A DNA stretch of 21,227 nt from assembly GCF_051960575.1 (NCBI RefSeq), contig NZ_JBQCEE010000422.1:1-21227 (forward strand), written 5' to 3'. The notes under the pieces are model-generated. The model ran no database searches and had not been told where the DNA came from. It saw only the letters and a list, made by a program, of their open reading frames with translations. This document shows positions 7,065 through 12,331 of the stretch, in pieces. This stretch comes from JBQCEE01 sp051960575. Its GTDB lineage: Bacteria; Actinomycetota; Actinomycetes; Mycobacteriales; Jatrophihabitantaceae. Each line of letters begins with the position of its first letter. The first letter of the stretch is position 1. The position numbers and the translations under genes were made by a program.

Positions 7065-8451
7065 CGAGCGTGGCGCGCACCGGTTGTACTGGACCGAGCC
7101 GCGGGTCATCGGCGGCAGCGATCCGGTGCCGATGGGCTCGAACAACTCGGGCCGCGGTGTCGGCGGGTCGATGGTGCACTTCGCCGGCTACGCACCGCGC
7201 TTCCACCCGTCCGACTTCCACACCTACAGCGCCGACGGGGTCGGCGCCGACTGGCCGATCTCCTACGACGACCTGAGGCCGTACTACGAGCTGATCGAGA
7301 ACGAGCTGCCCGTGGCCGGCGAGCACTGGCCGTGGGGCGACCCGCACGGGTACCCGCACCACCCGCACCCGGTCAGCGGCAACGGCGAGATCTTCCTGCG
7401 CGGGGCGGACGCGCTCGGCATCCCGGCCAAGGTCGGGCCGGTCGCCATCCCCAACGGCCGCTTCGGCGCGCGCAACCACTGCATCTACCGGGGCTTCTGC
7501 CTGCAGGGCTGCAAGGTGAACGCGAAGGCCAGCCCGCTCATCACCCACATCCCGGACGCGCTGGCGCACGGTGCCGAGATCCGCCCCGACTGCATGGTGA
7601 GCCGGGTGCTGGTCGACGAGCACACCGACACGGTCACGGGCGTCGAGTACATCCGCGACGGCATCACCCATCGCCAGCGGGCGAAGGCCGTCGCCGTCGC
7701 CGGCTACTCGATCGAGACTCCACGCCTGTTGATGCTGTCGGCGAACTCGGCCCATCCGCACGGGCTGGGCAACGACCACGACCAGCTCGGCCGGTACCTG
7801 ATGGTGCAGGGCGCGCCGCAGACGGCGGGGCGCTTCGACGACGAGATCCGCATGTACAAGGCACCGCCGCCCGAGGTGAGCACCGAGCACTTCTACGAGA
7901 CCGACCCGAGCAAGCCGTACGCGCGTGGCTGGTCGATCCAGAACGTCAGCCCGCTGCCGATCACGTGGGCCGAGCACGTCACGGCGCAGGGGCACTGGGG
8001 CCCCGACCTGCGCGAGCGCATGCGCAGCTACGTGCACTGGGCGACGCTCGGCGCGCTGTGCGAGTTCCTGCCGCGTGCCGAGAACCGGGTGACCCTCGCC
8101 GACGAGCACGACCGGCACGGCCTGCCCGTCGCCCGGTTCGACTACAGCCAGGGCGAGAACGACAAGCAGCTCGTGCAGGCGGCGCAGTCGGTGATGGAGG
8201 ACCTGTTGCACGCGGCAGGTGCGTCCGAGGTGATCACCATCAAGCGGAACGCGCACCTCGTCGGCGGGGCGCGCATGGCGGCGTCCGAGGACAAGGGGGT
8301 CGTCGACCGCGAGCACCGCGTCTTCGGGGTGAAGAACCTGTACGTCAGCGACGGCAGCGTGCTGCCGACACAGGGGTCGGCCAACCCTGCGCTGACGATC
8401 ATGGCGCTGGCCGCGCGGCTGGCCGATCGCATCGTCGAGCACGCACGATGA
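6808..8451 (+). CDS. GMC family FAD-dependent oxidoreductase (dehydrogenase large subunit type)
   Basis: A 547-residue GMC oxidoreductase. The dinucleotide-binding motif VVGAGAGGSVLTQRLARRG (Gly49, Gly51, Gly54) is followed by VLDAGP. The C-terminal active-site pair is probably His483 (NAHLVGG) and Asn526 (SANPALTI), within the typical GMC terminal segment. A cysteine cluster, Cys225-x5-Cys231-x3-Cys235 (CIYRGFCLQGC) followed by NAKAS, resembles the cluster-binding cysteines of FAD-dependent sugar or polyol dehydrogenases that pair with a subunit 3. It should oxidise an alcohol or sugar hydroxyl and pass electrons to an acceptor other than O2. No cytochrome c subunit is encoded nearby. The start at 6808 gives a coupled TGATG junction. 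The substrate is unknown. Confidence 0.9.
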   Translation: MPRLSERAIRQRNESPWLMPSDGTRTNHRLRTDMRRYDHTDEVDLVVVGAGAGGSVLTQRLARRGWKIVVLDAGPWWDPDRDWVSDERGAHRLYWTEPRVIGGSDPVPMGSNNSGRGVGGSMVHFAGYAPRFHPSDFHTYSADGVGADWPISYDDLRPYYELIENELPVAGEHWPWGDPHGYPHHPHPVSGNGEIFLRGADALGIPAKVGPVAIPNGRFGARNHCIYRGFCLQGCKVNAKASPLITHIPDALAHGAEIRPDCMVSRVLVDEHTDTVTGVEYIRDGITHRQRAKAVAVAGYSIETPRLLMLSANSAHPHGLGNDHDQLGRYLMVQGAPQTAGRFDDEIRMYKAPPPEVSTEHFYETDPSKPYARGWSIQNVSPLPITWAEHVTAQGHWGPDLRERMRSYVHWATLGALCEFLPRAENRVTLADEHDRHGLPVARFDYSQGENDKQLVQAAQSVMEDLLHAAGASEVITIKRNAHLVGGARMAASEDKGVVDREHRVFGVKNLYVSDGSVLPTQGSANPALTIMALAARLADRIVEHAR

Positions 8452-8464
8452 GCCGGGCGGCGTC

Positions 8465-9523
8465 GTGAGGATCGAGCGGGTGTCGGCCGCGGCGTACAAG
8501 GTGCCGACCGCGACGCCCGAGGAGGACGGCACCTTCGACTGGGACGCGACGACCGCGGTGATCGTGCACGTCGAGGCCGGTGGCGAGGTCGGGGCGGGGT
8601 GGACGTACAGCGGCACCGCGGCCGTCACGGTGATCACCGACCTGCTGTGCGACGTGCTGATCGGCCGCGACCACCGCGAGATCACCGCGCTGTGGGAGGA
8701 CATGCGACGCGCGTGCCGCAACGTCGGCATCGCCGGGCTGGTCATGCAGGCGATCAGCGCCGTCGACATCGCGTTATGGGACCTCGCAGGGCGGTGCCTC
8801 GGTGCGCCGGTGCACGAACTGCTCGGCGACGCGGGCCGGCCGGTCGACATCTACGGCTCGGGCGGCTTCACGAACCTGACGCCGGCCCAGCTCACCGAGC
8901 AGGTCGACGCCTGGAAGGCGGCCGGCTGTCGCGCCATGAAGATCAAGATCGGACGCGACGACGACCGCGACCTCGAGCGCATCAACCAGGTGCACCGGCG
9001 GGCGCCCGGGGCCGCGCTCATGGTCGACGCGAACGGCGCTTACACCCGCGGGCACGCACGGCGCATGGGGCACCTGCTCGACGAGCTGGGCGTGACCTGG
9101 TTCGAGGAGCCGGTGTCGAGCGACGACGTCAAGGGGCTGGCGCTGCTGCGGTCGGCGCTGCGCTGCGACGTCGCGGCGGGGGAGTACGTGTCCGACGCGT
9201 ACGGCGCGGCCGCTCTGGTCGGCGCCGTCGACTGCCTGCAGCTCGACGGCACCCGCTGCGGCGGCTACACCGGCTTCCGCGCGGCCGCGGCCGTCGCCGG
9301 CGCGCACGGGCTCGACGTGTCCGCGCACTGCTCGCCGGCGCTGCACGCGTCGCTCGCCGCCGTCGGCAACCTGCGGAACATCGAGTGGTTCGTCGACCAT
9401 GCGCGTCTGGAACCGATGCTGTGGGTAGGGGTTCCTGCAGCGGCCGACGGACGGGTCGCGCCGAACGCCGCCCCGGGACACGGGCTGCGGCTGCGGCCGG
9501 AAGCGGAGGAGTACAGGTTGTGA
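8465..9523 (+). CDS. Enolase superfamily enzyme, mandelate racemase type (probable sugar-acid dehydratase or racemase)
   Basis: A 352-residue protein with the capping domain at the N-terminus and a modified TIM barrel. The ordered active-site residues match mandelate racemase with a nearly constant offset: KxK at Lys159/Lys161, metal ligands Asp188 (VDAN), Glu214 (FEEP) and Glu240 (AAGE), the Asp261-His288 dyad (LQLDG and SAHCS), and Glu307 (NIEW). A Lys/His-Asp base pair is typical of acid-sugar dehydratases and racemases acting alpha to a carboxylate. It starts with GTG at 8465; the start overlaps the TGA of a 6-codon reading frame (8448-8468) that itself overlaps the GMC stop. No clear ribosome binding site precedes it. 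The exact substrate cannot be read from the sequence. Confidence 0.9.
   Translation: MRIERVSAAAYKVPTATPEEDGTFDWDATTAVIVHVEAGGEVGAGWTYSGTAAVTVITDLLCDVLIGRDHREITALWEDMRRACRNVGIAGLVMQAISAVDIALWDLAGRCLGAPVHELLGDAGRPVDIYGSGGFTNLTPAQLTEQVDAWKAAGCRAMKIKIGRDDDRDLERINQVHRRAPGAALMVDANGAYTRGHARRMGHLLDELGVTWFEEPVSSDDVKGLALLRSALRCDVAAGEYVSDAYGAAALVGAVDCLQLDGTRCGGYTGFRAAAAVAGAHGLDVSAHCSPALHASLAAVGNLRNIEWFVDHARLEPMLWVGVPAAADGRVAPNAAPGHGLRLRPEAEEYRL
9505..9510 (+). promoter_or_regulatory. Ribosome binding site that fixes the HAD start at GTG 9520
   Basis: GGAGGA lies 9 bases before GTG 9520. The HAD frame is open far upstream, so this site and the GTGA overlap with the preceding stop decide the start. Confidence 0.75.
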
Positions 9524-10188
9524 GCAAGGGTGTGCTGTTCGACGTCGACGGGACGCTGGTCGACACGACCTACCTGCACACCGTGTGCTGGGCCGAGGCC
9601 TTCCGGCAGGTCGGCAGGCCGCAGACCTTCGTGGAGGTGCACCGCACCATCGGCCGCGGTGGCGACGAGACGCTCGACCACCTGCTCGGCGAGGACCGTG
9701 ACCGCAGCGACGACGAGGAACTGCAGGCCACCCACGTCGCGCTCTACAAGACCTACTGGGGACGCCTCACGCCCCTGCCCGGCGCCCAGGAGCTGCTGCG
9801 CCGCACCAAGGCGGCCGGCCTGACGGTGGTGCTGGCCAGTTCCGCGTCCGAGGACGAACTGCAGGCGCTGCTGTCGGCGCTCGACTGCGACGACGCGATC
9901 GACGTCGCCACCAGTTCGACCGACGCCGATGCCGGCAAGCCCGCCCCCGACCTGTTGCAGGCCGCGCTCGACAAGGCCGGCCTGCGTCCGGACGACGGTG
10001 TGTACGTCGGCGACGCGATCTGGGACGGCATCACGTGCGGCAAGGCCGGCCTGCCGTTCGTCGGCGTGCTGAGCGGCGGCATCTCCGAGGTCGAGCTGCG
10101 CAAGGCCGGTGCCGTCGAGGTGTATCCCGGCCCGCAGGAGCTGCTCGACGCCTTCGACCGCTCCGCCCTCGGCCGCCTGCTCGCCTGA
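9520..10188 (+). CDS. HAD family hydrolase, phosphoglycolate phosphatase-like
   Basis: A 222-residue HAD subfamily I phosphatase. Motif I is LFDVDGTLVDT (Asp8 nucleophile, Asp10), followed by a helical cap. Motif II is VLASSAS, the motif III lysine sits in GKPAPD and motif IV is YVGDAIWDG. It probably dephosphorylates a small sugar phosphate or phosphoglycolate-like compound. The GTG start overlaps the upstream TGA by four bases, so it closes the operon that began at 4007. It is unlike the PgmB-type HAD at 2247-2939 in its cap and surrounding genes, so the two are probably not redundant. The specific substrate is unknown. Confidence 0.88.
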   Translation: MSKGVLFDVDGTLVDTTYLHTVCWAEAFRQVGRPQTFVEVHRTIGRGGDETLDHLLGEDRDRSDDEELQATHVALYKTYWGRLTPLPGAQELLRRTKAAGLTVVLASSASEDELQALLSALDCDDAIDVATSSTDADAGKPAPDLLQAALDKAGLRPDDGVYVGDAIWDGITCGKAGLPFVGVLSGGISEVELRKAGAVEVYPGPQELLDAFDRSALGRLLA

Positions 10189-10201
10189 GCCGACCCCGTC
10201 T

Positions 10202-10220
10202 CGGGCGGCCCGGGCGCCCG
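10202..10220 (+). terminator. GC-rich hairpin after the HAD stop, candidate terminator
   Basis: CGGGCG (10202-10207) and CGCCCG (10215-10220) form a six-pair stem with a seven-base loop, 14 bases after the stop of the preceding operon. No T-run follows, which is common for actinobacterial stem-only terminators. Confidence 0.4.
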
Positions 10221-10304
10221 TGCCGGATCTTGATGCCGTGGCCGGGGCATGGCTTGTCCGTGACATCTCGGTCCGGGGGCAGGGCGTGGGACGGGCGCGA
10301 CCGG

Positions 10305-10341
10305 GATGCCCCTCACCGGCCCAGGGCCCGGTGAGGGCATC
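10305..10341. repeat. Long imperfect inverted repeat (stem-loop)
   Basis: Left arm 10305-10319 (GATGCCCCTCACCGG) pairs with right arm 10328-10341 (CCGGTGAGGGCATC): 14 pairs with one bulged C. The loop region contains a nested GGCCC/GGGCC. There is no T-tract after it. It could be a terminator, an operator or a mobile-element remnant. Confidence 0.6.
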
Positions 10342-10378
10342 AGGATCCGATTCGAGTCGCCGATGATGAGCGTCCAGT

Positions 10379-10411
10379 TGCACAGGTTCTTGGACGAGAC
10401 GTGCACAGGTT
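10379..10411 (+). repeat. Tandem 10-base direct repeat, 23-base period
   Basis: TGCACAGGTT at 10379-10388 and again at 10402-10411. The spacing is about two helical turns, as expected for side-by-side protein binding. The second copy overlaps the -35 of the candidate promoter for the gene at 10444. Confidence 0.5.
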
Positions 10412-10434
10412 AGGCGATCATGGCGGCCGGGTAC
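10409..10434 (+). promoter_or_regulatory. Candidate stress-sigma promoter for the small gene at 10444
   Basis: GTTA (10409-10412), a 16-base spacer, then GGGTAC (10429-10434), followed by 9 bases and ATG 10444. The spacer and start distance equal those at 3972-3997 and 3929-3954. Confidence 0.38.
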
Positions 10435-10443
10435 CCGATGGGC

Positions 10444-10620
10444 ATGAGCGAATCGACGAACGAGGTCCGGCCGAACGAGGAGCCGCGGTCGGGTGGCCAC
10501 GAGGCGAACGGCCTGCCCGAGCACGAGGGGCCGATCGAGAAGATCAAAAAGGCCGTCGGGCACGCCATCGGCAGCGAGGGCCCGCGCCACGGCGCGCGCG
10601 ACACCGACCCGGGCAGCTGA
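10444..10620 (+). CDS. Small hydrophilic hypothetical protein (58 residues)
   Basis: A short, charged protein, rich in Glu, Gly, Pro, His and Arg, without hydrophobic segments. It begins MSESTNEVRPNEEP and has one short amphipathic stretch (GPIEKIKKAVGHAIG) near residues 31-45. Two in-frame ATGs lie upstream (10420 and 10438). The one at 10444 is preferred because a sigma-B/SigF-like -10 element ends 9 bases before it and no Shine-Dalgarno sequence precedes any of the three. I do not recognise a family. The composition suggests a mostly disordered stress-type protein; that is inference. Confidence 0.55.
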   Translation: MSESTNEVRPNEEPRSGGHEANGLPEHEGPIEKIKKAVGHAIGSEGPRHGARDTDPGS

Positions 10621-10736
10621 CCCCGACCTCGCGCGTGAGCACGCAAACATGTAGGCAACCCGGACATCTCGGTCGGGTCGGCAGGGGCAGCTGACGAAAC
10701 GTCACCGCACGGTCGTAGCCTTCCGTCGGACCCGAT

Positions 10737-10745
10737 GGGAAGGAG
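10737..10745 (+). promoter_or_regulatory. Ribosome binding site favouring GTG 10753
   Basis: GGGAAGGAG ends 7 bases before GTG 10753. The upstream in-frame ATG at 10735 has no such site and would place this element inside the coding region, so GTG 10753 is preferred. Confidence 0.7.
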
Positions 10746-10752
10746 CGCCACT

Positions 10753-11484
10753 GTGGAGGAGTCCGCACTGTCGCTGGCCACGATGTTCGCCGGCATCGCA
10801 CACGAACTGGCGGCTGCCCCTGACCTGGACGCGACCCTCGAGCAGACCGTCTCGCTGGCCGTGACGGTGGTGCCGGGCGTCGACTTCGCCGGGGTCTCGT
10901 GGCTGCACCGCGACCGCACCATCGAGACGCCGGCGTCGTCCGACGCGGTCGTCGACGCGTGCGACCAGGCGCAGTACGACGCGGGCGAGGGGCCGTGCGT
11001 CGAGGCCGCCTGGGACGGCGACCTGATCGTGATCGACGACTTCACCACCGAGACCCGGTGGCCGAAGTTCGTCGCGCGCAGCGTCGAGCTCGGCATGGGC
11101 AGCCTGCTCGCGTGCCGGCTCGCGGCGCCACAGAACGTCATCGGCGCGCTGAACCTCTACTCGCGCACACCCAAGGCGTTCGACGACGAGTCGCGCGACT
11201 TCGCGCAGGTCTACGCAGCGCACGCGTCCATCGCGCTGGCGAACCGTCGGCTGCAGTCCGACCTGCGCCACGCGTACGAGAGCCGCGGCGTCATCGGCCA
11301 GGCGATGGGCATCCTGGTCGAGCGGCACCGCGTGTCGCCGGACGACGCCTTCCGCATGCTCGTGCGGGCGTCGCAGACCCGGCACGTCAAGCTGCGCGAG
11401 CTGGCCGGCTACGTGGTCGAGACGGGCATCGAGCCCACCGCCGTGCGCAGTGAACACGGCCGCATCGTCGGCGCCGAGGCCTGA
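10753..11484 (+). CDS. GAF-ANTAR domain RNA-binding transcription antitermination regulator
   Basis: 243 residues. A GAF-type sensor domain spans roughly residues 5-165, with the family segments YDAGEGPCVEA and GSLLACRL, then GALNLYS. A short helix linker follows, then an ANTAR domain at about 170-224 with RGVIGQAMGILVE, AFRMLVRAS and KLRELAGYVVETG. ANTAR proteins bind paired RNA hairpins with six-base loops and prevent transcription termination; the GAF domain probably senses a small ligand or redox state. It is followed after 88 bases by a PAS-domain gene on the same strand, and that leader has a hairpin with an ANTAR-like loop. The domain call is secure; target and signal are unknown. Confidence 0.92.
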   Translation: MEESALSLATMFAGIAHELAAAPDLDATLEQTVSLAVTVVPGVDFAGVSWLHRDRTIETPASSDAVVDACDQAQYDAGEGPCVEAAWDGDLIVIDDFTTETRWPKFVARSVELGMGSLLACRLAAPQNVIGALNLYSRTPKAFDDESRDFAQVYAAHASIALANRRLQSDLRHAYESRGVIGQAMGILVERHRVSPDDAFRMLVRASQTRHVKLRELAGYVVETGIEPTAVRSEHGRIVGAEA

Positions 11485-11486
11485 GC

Positions 11487-11508
11487 CGGGCGCGCGCGGG
11501 CTCGCCCG
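11487..11508 (+). terminator. GC-rich hairpin following the GAF-ANTAR gene
   Basis: CGGGCG (11487-11492) can pair with CGCCCG (11503-11508). A competing, tighter fold uses CGGG-CTCG-CCCG (11497-11508). It has no T-run and starts three bases after the stop. It may act as an intrinsic terminator that the neighbouring hexaloop hairpin could modulate. Confidence 0.35.
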
Positions 11509-11512
11509 ACGG

Positions 11513-11530
11513 CGGCCGAAAGGTTGGCCG
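11513..11530 (+). promoter_or_regulatory. RNA hairpin with ANTAR-like six-base loop
   Basis: CGGCCG (11513-11518) pairs with TGGCCG (11525-11530), the last pair being G-U, leaving the loop AAAGGU. Known ANTAR targets have six-base loops with A at position 1 and G at position 4; both are present. A second matching hairpin, expected in the dual-loop motif, was not found. Confidence 0.35.
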
Positions 11531-11572
11531 AACGTCCCTTCACTTCGCCTGCCTCCGGTCGATGGACCGACC

Positions 11573-12283
11573 ATGGCAGGACATGACGACATGGCGATGC
11601 CCGCCGGCGGCTGGATCTGGCAGGTCGCGACCGGCGAGATCCAGTGGGACGGACCGGGCCGGGCGATCTGGAAGCGGCTCGGCACGACGCCGCCCTCCAC
11701 TCCCGCCGCGCTGGTCGACCGCTGCGACAACGCTGCGCACGACGCGCTGGTCGCCGCCTTCGACCGCTCGACGCGCACCGGCGGCGCGCTGGCCGTGACC
11801 GCCACCGTCGGCGGCACCACCACGCTCGAGTTCGGTGCCGTGCACCTGCCGCCGACGCTGGCGGACTGGACCTTCGCCGGCGTCGTCCGCGACGTCACCG
11901 ACGAGGCCGAGCAGCGCCGCCGGCTCGAGGCCGAGGCCACCCGCTCGGCCAGCGTGCTCGCGGCCATGCCCGACGCGATGCTCGTCGTCGACGAGCTCGG
12001 CCTCATCGTCCGCAGCAGCCAGCAGGCCGCACGACTGTTCGGCTACACCGATCTCGAGATGATCGGCCTCGAGGTCGAGCAGCTCGTGCCCGACACGGCG
12101 CGCACGAAGCACGCCGCGCTGCGCGACCAGTACGCCGACGCGCCCCGCACGCGCGCCTTCGGCAGCCACGCCGCGCTCGCCGCCCGACGCGCCGACGGCA
12201 CCGAGTTCCTCGCCGACGTCTCGCTCAACCCGGTCGTCTCGGACGAGGGCCTGCTGGTCGTCGCCACCATCCGCGCGCTGTAG
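11573..12283 (+). CDS. PAS-domain sensory protein
   Basis: 236 residues from ATG 11573 (ATG 11591 is an equally possible start). A degenerate N-terminal PAS-like domain (GGWIWQVATGEIQWDG through FAGVVRDVTDEAEQ, about residues 13-105) is joined by a charged helix (RRRLEAEATR) to a second, more typical PAS domain. The latter spans about 118-236, with AAMPDAMLVVDELGLIV and QAARLFGYTDLEMIG, then ARRADGTEFLADVSLNPV. It stops after the second PAS domain with no kinase, GGDEF or DNA-binding output domain, so it probably acts by protein contact. The GAF-ANTAR regulator directly upstream is the obvious candidate partner. The ligand is unknown. Confidence 0.85.
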   Translation: MAGHDDMAMPAGGWIWQVATGEIQWDGPGRAIWKRLGTTPPSTPAALVDRCDNAAHDALVAAFDRSTRTGGALAVTATVGGTTTLEFGAVHLPPTLADWTFAGVVRDVTDEAEQRRRLEAEATRSASVLAAMPDAMLVVDELGLIVRSSQQAARLFGYTDLEMIGLEVEQLVPDTARTKHAALRDQYADAPRTRAFGSHAALAARRADGTEFLADVSLNPVVSDEGLLVVATIRAL

Positions 12284-12284
12284 G

Positions 12285-12328
12285 CCCAGCCCGCCCGCAT
12301 GCCGTCCCGGTGCGCCGGGAAGGCTGGG
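12285..12328 (+). promoter_or_regulatory. Nested stem-loops that enclose the ribosome binding site of the next gene
   Basis: Outer arms CCCAGCC (12285-12291) and GGCTGGG (12322-12328); inner hairpin TCCCGG-TGCG-CCGGGA (12305-12320). The GGGAAGG ribosome binding site for GTG 12332 (12317-12323) lies in the 3' arms. It may end the PAS transcript or restrict translation of the downstream gene. Confidence 0.45.
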
Positions 12329-12331
12329 GGC

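Larger units (their letters stand above)
10189..10443. other. Gene-free stretch with hairpins and short direct repeats
   Basis: No convincing coding sequence is present. It holds a GC hairpin right after the HAD gene and a long stem at 10305-10341. GACATCTCGGTC at 10262-10273 recurs at 10663-10674, and TGCACAGGTT occurs twice, 23 bases apart (10379-10388 and 10402-10411). A candidate promoter lies just before the small gene at 10444. The repeat density resembles an old mobile-element end or a multi-site regulatory region. Confidence 0.5.

Noticed and set aside
8599..9519. Upstream extension of the HAD phosphatase frame
   Set aside because: The region encodes the enolase-superfamily enzyme in another frame. 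GGAGGA and the GTGA overlap place the HAD start at 9520.
10735..10752. ATG 10735 as start of the GAF-ANTAR gene
   Set aside because: It lacks a ribosome binding site, and the strong GGGAAGGAG lies inside that extension with ideal spacing to GTG 10753.
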